A stretch of DNA of 64,000 nt, from the NCBI GenBank assembly GCA_965216395.1, contig OZ244156.1, positions 1,302,001-1,366,000 on the forward strand, written 5' to 3'. The notes beneath the pieces are model-generated. The model was given only the letters and a program-made list of their open reading frames with translations, had not been told where the DNA came from and searched no databases. Below are positions 8,850 to 16,851 of the stretch, one piece after another (within the stretch, counting starts at the first letter, position 1; each line of letters starts with the position of its first letter). The position numbers and the translations under genes were made by a program. The DNA is from CAZBXD01 sp965216395 (lineage in GTDB: Bacteria > Pseudomonadota > Alphaproteobacteria > Micavibrionales > SZUA-601).

Positions 8850-9059
8850 TTATATAACCTCTTCAGCAACAAACACTCTCAAGCCAAGCATTGAAAGAAC
8901 GGTTAAGGCCTTTCCAATATGACACGAATCTTTACCTTGTTCTAATTCTCGAACAAAACGCACGCCTACTCCGGAAGTCGCTGCTAACTGCTCTTGAGTT
9001 AGCTTTTGCTCTTTTCTTGCTTGTTTGACAAGCAAACCTATCTTCTCGACCTTATTCAT
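8850..9059 (-). CDS. hipB: HipB-type XRE antitoxin and repressor
   Basis: 69-residue helix-turn-helix protein: LVKQARKEQKLTQEQLAATSGVGVRFVRELEQGK is a canonical XRE domain, and the tail ALTVLSMLGLRVFV resembles the short strand that dimerises HipB. It should bind and neutralise HipA and repress the operon. The ATG at 9059 has AAAGGG 7 bases upstream, inside the first operator. Upstream lie a TATAAT -10 and three repeated 18-bp operators. Confidence 0.93.
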   Translation of the reverse strand: MNKVEKIGLLVKQARKEQKLTQEQLAATSGVGVRFVRELEQGKDSCHIGKALTVLSMLGLRVFVAEEVI

Positions 9060-9062
9060 AAA

Positions 9063-9080
9063 TCAACCCTTTCGGGATGA
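9063..9080. promoter_or_regulatory. HipB operator O1
   Basis: TCAACCCTTTCGGGATGA: near-palindrome with half-site TCAACCC and 4-base spacer. It overlaps the -10 edge, the likely transcription start and the ribosome site of hipB. One of three similar sites that start exactly 50 bp apart. Confidence 0.7.
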
Positions 9081-9107
9081 TTATAGCATAATTTGTGGGT
9101 TATTCAA
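9080..9107 (-). promoter_or_regulatory. hipBA promoter
   Basis: On the minus strand, -35-like TTGAAT (9107-9102), 16-base spacer and consensus -10 TATAAT (9085-9080). The leader to the hipB ATG would be short, about 14 bases. The -10 touches operator O1. Confidence 0.65.
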
Positions 9108-9112
9108 CAAAA

Positions 9113-9130
9113 TAAACCCGATAGGGTTGA
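9113..9130. promoter_or_regulatory. HipB operator O2
   Basis: TAAACCCGATAGGGTTGA: same half-site arrangement as O1, 50 bp upstream of it and just upstream of the -35 element. Confidence 0.7.
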
Positions 9131-9162
9131 TTTCTATCTTATTTGAGTTATCTTTGGCCGAT

Positions 9163-9180
9163 TCACCCCGATCGGGACGA
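9163..9180. promoter_or_regulatory. HipB operator O3
   Basis: TCACCCCGATCGGGACGA: third, more diverged copy, again exactly 50 bp from O2. Even spacing on about the same helix face suggests cooperative or looped repressor binding. Confidence 0.6.
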
Positions 9181-9232
9181 TTTTATAGCGCTTTAATGTC
9201 ATAAAATCTGTTATCACACAAATTATGGTAAA

Positions 9233-9731
9233 TTATTTCTTTGTTTCCCACTCTTCACGTAATTTTGAATAAATGTGAGAGCTTCTCACTTCATTATTTT
9301 CAATGATATGATTACGAAGAGTTCCTTCATGTGTATAACCGTTACGCTCTGGCACAGATTTAGATTTTTCATTCGCTGTTCTCATGCGAATAGCAACGCG
9401 ATTAAAGCCAGCTTTGAATAATTCATCTTCGGTCAATTTTAGAGATTCAGACATATAGCCTTTACCTTGTGCTTTTTCAATAAGCCAGTATCCAATACCA
9501 CAATCTTTATGGTGCCATTTTATTCCAACAGTGCCGATACCACCAACAAGCCTACCAGTTTCTTTTTCCCAAAACTTGAGTTTTTAAGCTTAAATCATCA
9601 CAGCCTTCGTATAACAACAAGCCTGTTTCAACAACGCCTTCATTCAGCCTTATTGTATCTGTCTTTTCTCCATTCAAAAGAGCAGGAAAACGACGGTCGA
9701 CTAATTTTAATTTTTGTATATTATCTATCAT
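9233..9731 (-). pseudogene. RimJ/RimL-type GNAT acetyltransferase, frameshifted
   Basis: Two frames together give one GNAT protein. The first, from ATG 9731, reads MIDNIQKLKLVDRRFPALL and stops after LGKRNW. The second continues FWEKETGRLVGGIGTVGI, then GIGYWLIEKAQGKGYM (the acetyl-CoA loop) and runs through NGYTHEGTLRNH to the stop at 9233. The switch lies near 9575-9595, where A and T runs are common, so a one-base indel is likely. The C-terminal part has an internal ATG at 9454 but lacks a complete acetyl-CoA site. Either a dead gene or a sequencing error in a homopolymer. Confidence 0.8.
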
Positions 9732-9756
9732 AGCATTTAACCTAGGTCAGATCATT

Positions 9757-10182
9757 ATGAAGTTCAACAAACTTGTCCCAGAGATCCTTGTTTCTATCGT
9801 TGAAGAAAGCCTTAAATTCTACACTGAATTGATCGGTTTTAAGGTCAACTACGCTCGTGAAGAGGAAAAATTTTATTTCCTTGAATATCAAGGATCACAA
9901 ATCATGATAGAACAACTGCATGATAACTCTCGTTTTACAAATGGCCTTCCAAAAGAAAAACCTTTTGGTCAAGGCATTAATTTTGAAATTGAAACGGATG
10001 ATGCGGATATACTTTATCAAAAGATAAACGATGCTGATTATCCTATTTTCTATCCATTAGAAGAAAAATGGTACCAAACAGGTGATACATTGGGTGGAAA
10101 CAAACAGTTTGTTGTCGCTGATCCTGATGGGTATCTTCTTAGGTTTGCTCAAGATTTAGGGAAAAAACAATTAAAAAGATAA
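9757..10182 (+). CDS. VOC-superfamily protein (glyoxalase/bleomycin-resistance type)
   Basis: 141 residues with the paired beta-alpha-beta-beta-beta modules of the vicinal-oxygen-chelate fold: PEILVSIVEESLKFYTELIGF at the N-terminus and the typical end FVVADPDGYLLRFAQ. It resembles bleomycin-resistance-type proteins (MIEQ near residue 50, WYQ, VADPDGYLLRF). Such proteins may bind a drug or act on a small substrate. It is divergent from the broken acetyltransferase gene, 25 bp apart. Resistance is a family-level guess; there is no direct evidence for a substrate. Confidence 0.8.
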   Translation: MKFNKLVPEILVSIVEESLKFYTELIGFKVNYAREEEKFYFLEYQGSQIMIEQLHDNSRFTNGLPKEKPFGQGINFEIETDDADILYQKINDADYPIFYPLEEKWYQTGDTLGGNKQFVVADPDGYLLRFAQDLGKKQLKR

Positions 10183-10278
10183 CTAATCTAAATAATCAGA
10201 GATCCTAATGGTAAAATAAAACATGTTGGTTTAAATTACAGAGATACTTCTTATTAATATAAATAAAACTATGAAATC

Positions 10279-11721
10279 ATGGCCATTAAACTAGAACCAC
10301 TGCTGCACCCTTTAATAAAAAAAACATGCTATCAAAAGAATTTGATAAAAAATCTATTAGACTGTTTTGGTTCCCCGCTTAATATTATTTTTCCTCATAT
10401 TATAAGTGAAAACATAACAAAAATAGAGTCTACTTTAAAAAAACATAACATAGATTATAAAATATTCTATAGCTCAAAACCAAATAGATCTAGGGCAATA
10501 AAGAAACAAATCGCGTGGCATAACCAAAACATTGGAGTTGACGTTTCATCAAGAGGAGAGCTTGAGCTTGCATTGTCAGCAGGTTTTAAATCATCAAGAA
10601 TTCAAGCTACTGGCCCCAAAAACACTCAATATCTTATGCTATCTTACCAACATCAAATTCTAATAAATGTTGATAATTGGCAAGAGTTAGAAACTCTTAG
10701 CGAAATACATAAAAAAAGTAAAAACAAACTAATAATTAATATTATGTGTCGAATTGATACAGTTTCATCCAATAAGTCAAGATTGACTGACACAGCATTT
10801 GGTTTTTCTAAAAATGACATTGATACACTTTTGATTTACCTTTCTAACAAAAAAAATATTTTTAATTTTAATGGTTTTAGCTTTCATATAAACGAAAACA
10901 ATATTGAAAGAAGAGTTTCACTTATTGAAATGGCACTTAACAGCACTAAAGCCGCTATAAAAATAGGATTACTCCCTCGTTTTATAAACATTGGAGGGGG
11001 ATATAGAATACAATACTGTGAATTAGAGGATTGGCAGAATTGGAAAAAAGAATTAGAGAAACAAATTCTTAGTAATAAAATTACAGAAACATTTTCAAAT
11101 TACAAATTTGGTTTTGATGTTCATAATAAGAGTGTAACAGGACAACAAACTTTTACAGACTATGGAAGAAAAAACACATCAATAGATGATCTGAACCAAA
11201 TACTATCTGTAAATTTACCTAGCTTCAAAAATTGTTTTTATAAGATTTTAAAAAAAATGAAATTAACTCTTATTATAGAGCCTGGCCTCTCTATTCATGA
11301 TCAAGCTGGTGTAACAGCTGCATTGGTAACACATTCAAAAAAATCAATTGAAGAAGAAAACATTGTTTTCTTAGATATGAACCGAACAAATATTAATGCC
11401 GTCCATTTCCCTTATATGAATGACCCTATTATATTAAGAAAATCAGAAAAATATTTAAAAAAAGAAGTTGGTTTTTTTCTATTTGGAAACCTCTGCTTAA
11501 GCCACGATATACTAATTCAACGAAAAATATATGATAAGTGTATCCCTCAAAAAGATGATATTATTATTTTTCCAAACACAGCTGGTTATAAAATGGATTT
11601 TGATGAAACCCCTGTTTTAGAACAAAAAACCGCGCAAAAAATTTGTGTTTACGAAAAAAATGACAATATAAAATTTTGTACAGATCAAAACTACTGTCCT
11701 TTAGAAAGAAATACAAAATGA
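10279..11721 (+). CDS. PLP-dependent fold-III decarboxylase, LysA-like
   Basis: 480 residues, alanine-racemase-type barrel plus beta domain, as in diaminopimelate, ornithine and arginine decarboxylases. PLP lysine is likely Lys67 in FYSSKPN. Other landmarks: VDVSSRGELELALSAGF, phosphate-binding INIGGGYRIQY, IIEPGLSIHDQAG, and the active-site Cys region FGNLCLSHD followed by FPNTAGYKMDF. The C-terminal half is diverged from housekeeping LysA, so a different amino acid or a product-bound substrate is likely. First gene of a five-gene operon; its stop overlaps the ATG of the P450 gene (ATGA). Very AT-rich compared with the housekeeping genes in the window. Confidence 0.8.
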   Translation: MAIKLEPLLHPLIKKTCYQKNLIKNLLDCFGSPLNIIFPHIISENITKIESTLKKHNIDYKIFYSSKPNRSRAIKKQIAWHNQNIGVDVSSRGELELALSAGFKSSRIQATGPKNTQYLMLSYQHQILINVDNWQELETLSEIHKKSKNKLIINIMCRIDTVSSNKSRLTDTAFGFSKNDIDTLLIYLSNKKNIFNFNGFSFHINENNIERRVSLIEMALNSTKAAIKIGLLPRFINIGGGYRIQYCELEDWQNWKKELEKQILSNKITETFSNYKFGFDVHNKSVTGQQTFTDYGRKNTSIDDLNQILSVNLPSFKNCFYKILKKMKLTLIIEPGLSIHDQAGVTAALVTHSKKSIEEENIVFLDMNRTNINAVHFPYMNDPIILRKSEKYLKKEVGFFLFGNLCLSHDILIQRKIYDKCIPQKDDIIIFPNTAGYKMDFDETPVLEQKTAQKICVYEKNDNIKFCTDQNYCPLERNTK

Positions 11722-12917
11722 TTAACAAAAAAAAATTGTCAGATTTAGTGACACTTTCACTAACTAGTGATAAACTGGGAAATTTCATTCCTGAAATCGC
11801 CACATACCATGAAAAATTAATTAAATGTCCATCTATAGGAGAAAATGGGCGTACAGTTATTATAGGTTATGACTTAGCAAAAAAAATTCTGCTTGATAGT
11901 GAAAATTTTTCTTCGCGAAAGGTGGCAGAAAACACATTAAAGTCAATGCCTCATGAACTTGCAGAAAAAATGAAGCCTATGAAAAGTTGGCCGTTATATA
12001 GTGATAAAGAAGAGCACATTAAATCAAGAAAAATGATGTTATCAATATTCAATAAAAATTTATTAAATGATTTAACACCTATCATTGAAAAAAATGTGGA
12101 TAAAACAATCAACCCCCTTTTGAAAAAAAAAAATATCGACATACTGAAGTCTATTGCAGATCCCATTCCCTTAAAAACATTTTGCTATGTAATTGGAATT
12201 GATGACAGCTACGCTTTAGAGCTAAAATCTCTAACAAGCAATCTTCAAAATATGACAGAACCCAATTTATCAAAACAAGCAATTCAAAAAATTAAGCATG
12301 CATGGGATAGTTTATACTATCTTTTTGATAAAATCATTGAGCAGAACTTATATAAAAATGGTTACTTTATTGAATCTCTTTTAAAAGAAGGAGTTCCAAA
12401 AGAAGAAATAAAAAACCACTGTGTATCAATGCTGTTTGGAGCACACGAAACAACATCAAGTTTAATTGCCAATACAATAAATCAACTACTTTCTCACCCT
12501 GATCAACTATCTTTATTAGAAAAAAATCCCGAACTCATTTCTAATGCCGTTGAAGAAACATTGCGATTTGACCCTCCAGCAAAGTTAACAGCCCGAGTTT
12601 CTTTAGGTGACATTAACGTGAATAATTTTTTATTCAAAAAAAATGAATGCTTAATGATTTACTTTGGTTGTACAAATCGCGACCCTGATATACAGGAAGA
12701 CCCTCATCAATTTCTAATACAAAGACCAAAACAAAACCATTTATCTTTTGGTTATGGTGTTCATGCATGCTTTGGAGCAGCACTATCAAAAATACAAACT
12801 ATGTCTGTTATTAAAAAAATTTTACCCTATTTAAAACTCTACAAAATCAACTCAATTGAATACGTTGATTCCATGGTTTTTAGGAAAATGAACGAGTTTA
12901 CTATTATAAAAAGGTAA
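11718..12917 (+). CDS. Cytochrome P450
   Basis: About 399 residues, standard for a soluble bacterial P450. I-helix oxygen-activation motif GAHETTSS, K-helix ExxR as EETLRFDPP, and the haem loop FGYGVHACFGAAL with the thiolate Cys near 351. All key residues are intact. No membrane anchor, so it needs a ferredoxin and reductase from elsewhere; none is encoded in the island. The start ATG overlaps the previous stop by ATGA, giving translational coupling; a TTG at 11676 would give an unlikely 14-residue extension. Its place in the operon suggests oxidation of the pathway intermediate. Confidence 0.95.
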   Translation: MINKKKLSDLVTLSLTSDKLGNFIPEIATYHEKLIKCPSIGENGRTVIIGYDLAKKILLDSENFSSRKVAENTLKSMPHELAEKMKPMKSWPLYSDKEEHIKSRKMMLSIFNKNLLNDLTPIIEKNVDKTINPLLKKKNIDILKSIADPIPLKTFCYVIGIDDSYALELKSLTSNLQNMTEPNLSKQAIQKIKHAWDSLYYLFDKIIEQNLYKNGYFIESLLKEGVPKEEIKNHCVSMLFGAHETTSSLIANTINQLLSHPDQLSLLEKNPELISNAVEETLRFDPPAKLTARVSLGDINVNNFLFKKNECLMIYFGCTNRDPDIQEDPHQFLIQRPKQNHLSFGYGVHACFGAALSKIQTMSVIKKILPYLKLYKINSIEYVDSMVFRKMNEFTIIKR

Positions 12918-12923
12918 TAAATA

Positions 12924-13460
12924 ATGATTATATGGATAAATGGCCCATTTGGGGTTGGAAAAACAACTACAGCTAATCATCTCGTTGAGATGATTGATAA
13001 ATCGACCCTTTTTAATCCGGAAATAATAGGAAAAACTTTGTGGGAACTTACTCCTACGATTCTTCATGAAGAAGAATTTGAAGATGAACCTATATGGAGA
13101 AGCTCAACATATCACTTTATTAAAGAGTGTTACCTATATTATAATAGAACGCTTATTATACCAATGACAATTTCTAAAGAAATTGGATATAACGAAATTA
13201 TAAAAAAATTGCGCACAAAAGATAATATAAAAATTGAAATGTACACTCTTATTGCTGATGAAAAAGAAATTGAACGACGCTTGCTCAAAAGAGGAGAGAA
13301 AGAAGATAGTTGGGAACAACGGCAAATAAAAAGATGTCTAAAGTCATTAAAACAGAGTAAGTATAAAAAACATATAGATACAAGTAACCTTCTACCAAGA
13401 CAGGTCTCTAAAAAAATATTTAATGATTTAGAAATATCTAGGCGAGAAAATGACTGTTAA
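12924..13460 (+). CDS. TmrB-like P-loop ATPase (tunicamycin-resistance family)
   Basis: 178 residues. The start MIIWINGPFGVGKTTTA (P-loop at 7-14) and the sequence that follows are close to Bacillus subtilis TmrB, which binds ATP and tunicamycin and confers resistance: note IIGKTLWELTP, the WRSSTYHF segment, LIIPMTI, and the lid region ERRLLKRGEKEDSWEQRQIKRC. It could also be a small-molecule kinase of the same fold. AAAAGG lies upstream. It sits 6 bases after the P450 gene and overlaps the next gene by 11 bases. Inferred role: self-protection against, or phosphorylation of, the pathway product. Confidence 0.8.
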   Translation: MIIWINGPFGVGKTTTANHLVEMIDKSTLFNPEIIGKTLWELTPTILHEEEFEDEPIWRSSTYHFIKECYLYYNRTLIIPMTISKEIGYNEIIKKLRTKDNIKIEMYTLIADEKEIERRLLKRGEKEDSWEQRQIKRCLKSLKQSKYKKHIDTSNLLPRQVSKKIFNDLEISRRENDC

Positions 13461-14091
13461 AACCTTATTTAATAGCTATGTATTACAGAAAAGCCTGTGC
13501 CTATACGCTCACAATGCGCATCTGATCCATAGTAAAAAAACTATAAAAGACTTGAATACTGATACAATAAACAACCTTTTTAATGAGTTTATAGAATTTG
13601 ATAAGGCTTGTTATCACATGGCCTATGATGGCTTTACTATTTGTTTTGATAAAAAAAAACACACCGCAGATAATGTTATTGATTTTGGAGCAAACCTTTT
13701 ATTTTTTTTATCAAAAAAGGATAAAGGAGAGGCGTTTGCTCGAAAAATGATTAATAATATAGATCAAGAAAATTGGTGGTATCAATTTGGAAAAACAAGA
13801 TATTTTATTTTATGTTTTTCAAACTGCTATCCTAAAAAATCCCCCCGATACGTATCAAAATCCGATTTGTCATTCTTTATGTTCCAACCAGTCCACAGCT
13901 TTGACCGTAAATCCAAACCTGTTGGTACAACAATTCCTCAACAAACTCGTGTAAAAATTAGAGAACATCATAATAAGTGTGGTAAAGCCTATGACCATAG
14001 CTTTACCAATACTTTGTTTGAAGGACAGAAAATATTTCATGGACTTTTGAGTGATTATGTATATAATTGGAATGAGAGGGTAGACATATAA
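13450..14091 (+). CDS. Putative YqcI/YcgG-family (GntA-like) haem protein
   Basis: 213 residues. The central block WWYQFGKTRYFILCFSNCYP, then SPRYVSK and FMFQPVHSFDR, matches in spacing the family pattern FGGxxYFVVGLHPxxSR...LVFNPHxxFE, and a later IREHH fits the next helix. The family includes GntA, a haem-dependent N-hydroxylase of guanitoxin biosynthesis. The match is by eye and distant; His and Cys candidates are present, but the haem ligand cannot be named. It overlaps the TmrB-like gene by 11 bases. Together with the P450 it would give the operon two oxidative enzymes. Confidence 0.5.
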   Translation: MTVKTLFNSYVLQKSLCLYAHNAHLIHSKKTIKDLNTDTINNLFNEFIEFDKACYHMAYDGFTICFDKKKHTADNVIDFGANLLFFLSKKDKGEAFARKMINNIDQENWWYQFGKTRYFILCFSNCYPKKSPRYVSKSDLSFFMFQPVHSFDRKSKPVGTTIPQQTRVKIREHHNKCGKAYDHSFTNTLFEGQKIFHGLLSDYVYNWNERVDI

Positions 14092-14105
14092 AAAAGTAAA
14101 AGATT

Positions 14106-15293
14106 ATGAATTCACGAAATTCTATAAATAAACTAAAGAATAGCTTTATATCATCTGCTACAGATAATAATTTTAAAGAAATACCCTCAATGAGTCTTCT
14201 CCCTCCCAAGGATCACAAGGGTATTTGGTGGATAAATTCTGCAATTTTACCCGCAATCTATGATTTTCAAAGAAACAATCAAGATGTTCAAGTAACACAA
14301 GAATGTTTGCGTACTTTTAGACCTAATAAAAAATTTCCCTATTATAATCCTGATAATGAAATAGCTTGGGATGGCCCGTTTCCTTACTTTCATATGCAAG
14401 CAGCCATATCAGACGACCTAAATAAGATCATTCATTTAGCAGAAGATTTTATTGAATCACAAGGGTACTTAAATAAAACCAGAATTTATGCTTCATCAAA
14501 TGATTATAGACTAATCAACTCTCTTTCTAATTCTAAAATAGAATTACGAATAGATTCAGTAAGAAAAGATATGAGTAGCTATGAAAATGTACCCAAAAAT
14601 GAATCTGATTACCATCAGTGGCCAACTTTTGGAACTTCTGGCCTACACGGAAGAGGCGCTGACTTAACAGTAAAAATGAAAAATAATCAATATAAACATA
14701 TTGGCCAAATCATGGAAGTATTGAACCCTGATAATACTCTCTTCGGGTATACACTTGGATATGGAATTGAAGCTTTCATTCGAAGACAAAATAGTGATAA
14801 ACCCAATCATCAATCTTTTGCAATATCTGATTTAATCGATCCAAGTATAGCAGGGGCTACATACTTAATGGATTGTGTTTCAACAGTTTGTGCTATGCAA
14901 TCAATTCCAAACCTAGAACAATCTTCTACAAATAAATCAAGACATGGTGCTCTATTAAGAAAGGAATATCGTAATTTGTCATACACTTGCAGTATTTACA
15001 ATGTAAAACCAATTTTAGTAAACAGTATTATATCTCAATTCTGTAAAGAAGAATTTCCCTTGTCTACTAATCTTCCTAGTAAAGTTATAGAAACACTAAG
15101 TTTAATTAAAAACACAACATTTGAAAATGAGCAAAAACTTATAGATTATTCTGCAAATATATATGATCTTGTTGAAAAAGGACAATTAGACAGACAGCGT
15201 GCTCAAAAAAAAATAGAAGATACTTCAAAAGCACGTTATCCTGTCCCGGAGTGGAGAAAAGAGCAAATACTGCCTAAAAAATATGGTCTATAA
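14106..15293 (+). CDS. Uncharacterised protein with weak class II aminoacyl-tRNA-synthetase-like features
   Basis: 395 residues, last gene of the plus operon. I do not recognise the family with certainty. The stretch GRGADLTVKM, HIGQIMEVLNPD and then FGYTLGYGIEAFIRR resembles motif 3 of class II aminoacyl-tRNA synthetases (GxGxGxER) but with Ala where the Arg is normal. FPYFHMQAAISDDLNKIIHLAEDF and the W-rich start IWWINSAIL could belong to the same catalytic fold. No tRNA-binding or editing domain is evident. If related, it might activate an amino acid for attachment to a small molecule, as other stand-alone synthetase paralogues do. Its 3-prime end overlaps the convergent mccF-like gene by 6 bases. 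Confidence 0.4.
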   Translation: MNSRNSINKLKNSFISSATDNNFKEIPSMSLLPPKDHKGIWWINSAILPAIYDFQRNNQDVQVTQECLRTFRPNKKFPYYNPDNEIAWDGPFPYFHMQAAISDDLNKIIHLAEDFIESQGYLNKTRIYASSNDYRLINSLSNSKIELRIDSVRKDMSSYENVPKNESDYHQWPTFGTSGLHGRGADLTVKMKNNQYKHIGQIMEVLNPDNTLFGYTLGYGIEAFIRRQNSDKPNHQSFAISDLIDPSIAGATYLMDCVSTVCAMQSIPNLEQSSTNKSRHGALLRKEYRNLSYTCSIYNVKPILVNSIISQFCKEEFPLSTNLPSKVIETLSLIKNTTFENEQKLIDYSANIYDLVEKGQLDRQRAQKKIEDTSKARYPVPEWRKEQILPKKYGL

Positions 15294-16325
15294 ATTTTTT
15301 ATAGTAAACAAGTTCTTATCACTATCAATTGTTGCTTCTGCACCATAGGGAATTACAACCATAGGGTCTGTATGGCCAAATTGAAGGCGGCTCATCACAA
15401 GTAGGTTAGGAAGTTTACACTCAGACGTAAAAAAATCTTTTAAACTTTTCTCGTATTCATCATAACGTTTTAAATCTTCAGTACCACCCCAACGACCGAA
15501 TACAATAGCTTGAATATTTTTAAAATAATTGTTTATTTGATACCATCTTAAAGACCTTATAACTTGATCAGCACTAGGACACTCTTCTGATGTTTCTAAA
15601 AACAATATACCATCATCCCAAAATACTTTAGGTGGCCAAAAATCTGTTCCTTTCATCATATCCAAAACCTCTAAACACCCACCTATTAATTTTCCTGACT
15701 TGATACCCTTCCCTTGAATAATTCTCCATGCCATTGGGTCATTTGTTTCCCTAGGTAAATTAAGTTTTGAACTATCCGACCATCTATGCTGTTTGAAGGC
15801 CCAGCTATCTTTGGGGTTTGTATAAACAACCTCCCCATTCTCGAATAAATTATCTCTTACTGAGGATATAAAGGAAGGATAAAGCCCTCCATTTTCAGCA
15901 AACCCAGACATAATAGATGGACCGTAAAAACAAGGGTTTCCTAATTGGTGAGCAAAAATAAGTGGGACTGTAGTATCAGAGTAACCCATAAATATTTTAG
16001 GATTATTTTCAATAATATTTTTATCGAGAAAAGGTAAAATACGGATACTATCATCGCCACCAATAGTACTTATAATTGCCTTAATCGAAGGATCTTGAAA
16101 AGCTTGCATCAGATCATCAGCTCTAGCTCTAGGGTTTTCATGTATAAATTTTGGGCTAGCTAATGTATGAGGCATTTCAACAACTTTGATTCCAAAATTA
16201 TGTTCAAAAGCATCTTTCCCGTATTGATACTTATCTGGTATGTGTCCTGGACCACCCCATGACAAAGTTACAGCCGCAACCTTATCTCCTTTCTTTAATT
16301 TATTGTAATTTTTATTATTATTCAT
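15288..16325 (-). CDS. MccF-like S66-family serine peptidase (LD-carboxypeptidase superfamily)
   Basis: 345 residues, S66 family. The catalytic triad can be assigned: Ser in MGYSDTT, Glu in LIGGCLEVL, His in FGHTDPMVVIPYG. The insert around WRIIQGKGIKSGKLIGG and the length fit MccF better than the shorter housekeeping LdcA. MccF gives self-immunity to microcin C by cleaving the bond between the aminoacyl moiety and the nucleotide part. A role in peptidoglycan LD-cleavage is the alternative. Last gene of the minus operon, 4 bases after a dCTP-deaminase-like gene. The context of nucleotide enzymes favours an immunity function. Confidence 0.82.
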   Translation of the reverse strand: MNNNKNYNKLKKGDKVAAVTLSWGGPGHIPDKYQYGKDAFEHNFGIKVVEMPHTLASPKFIHENPRARADDLMQAFQDPSIKAIISTIGGDDSIRILPFLDKNIIENNPKIFMGYSDTTVPLIFAHQLGNPCFYGPSIMSGFAENGGLYPSFISSVRDNLFENGEVVYTNPKDSWAFKQHRWSDSSKLNLPRETNDPMAWRIIQGKGIKSGKLIGGCLEVLDMMKGTDFWPPKVFWDDGILFLETSEECPSADQVIRSLRWYQINNYFKNIQAIVFGRWGGTEDLKRYDEYEKSLKDFFTSECKLPNLLVMSRLQFGHTDPMVVIPYGAEATIDSDKNLFTIKNL

Positions 16326-16329
16326 ATTA

Positions 16330-16851
16330 TTATCCAGTCATGTCTTTATAAAGCTCAGAGGTTCTTGGCCCTTTAGAATTCATATATTTTCCTTGATAAC
16401 ACTTTATCTCACCAGATGGTACCCAGAATGTTACCTGTGCTATACGCATTTTTGGATATATCTTAATTGGAAGTGTTGCATATAACTGAAGCGTAAGGTT
16501 GCCTATATATCCTATATCGATTAAGTCTGCTGTTACATGAGTAAACAATCCTTTTCGAGCTATTGATGAACGATTATGAAGTAATGGAACGAAACAATCG
16601 CTTCCAACAGTTTCAACGGTCGCACCTAAACAAAATGTTCCTTTATCTAATTGTATCCCACTTTCAGGGATTAAAACTTTTGTGGATTTTGGTCTTACTT
16701 TAGGGTCAAGGACATCGTCTGTATAAAAAACAAGCTCATCTCCCAAATGAAGGTCATACGAATTGGTAGTAACAAAATCACGATTAAACGGATCGATAAA
16801 AATCTTTTTTGATTTAACGTTCTTCTTTATTTCTTCGCCTGTTAAAATCAT
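16330..16851 (-). CDS. dCTP-deaminase-like protein with catalytic Glu replaced by Gln
   Basis: 173 residues with the Dcd/dUTPase trimer fold: MILTGEEIKK, NSYDLHLGDEL, the HNRSSIARKGL motif (Ser and Arg of the active site), and TADLIDIGYIGNLTLQLYA. Where Dcd has the catalytic Glu (IVLEFYN in E. coli), this protein has Gln (LTLQLYA). Classic water-activated deamination is therefore doubtful; it may bind a nucleotide without deaminating it or serve as a structural partner of the paralogue next to it. ATGA overlap of 4 bases with the upstream paralogue. Length is close to the family norm. Confidence 0.8.
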   Translation of the reverse strand: MILTGEEIKKNVKSKKIFIDPFNRDFVTTNSYDLHLGDELVFYTDDVLDPKVRPKSTKVLIPESGIQLDKGTFCLGATVETVGSDCFVPLLHNRSSIARKGLFTHVTADLIDIGYIGNLTLQLYATLPIKIYPKMRIAQVTFWVPSGEIKCYQGKYMNSKGPRTSELYKDMTG

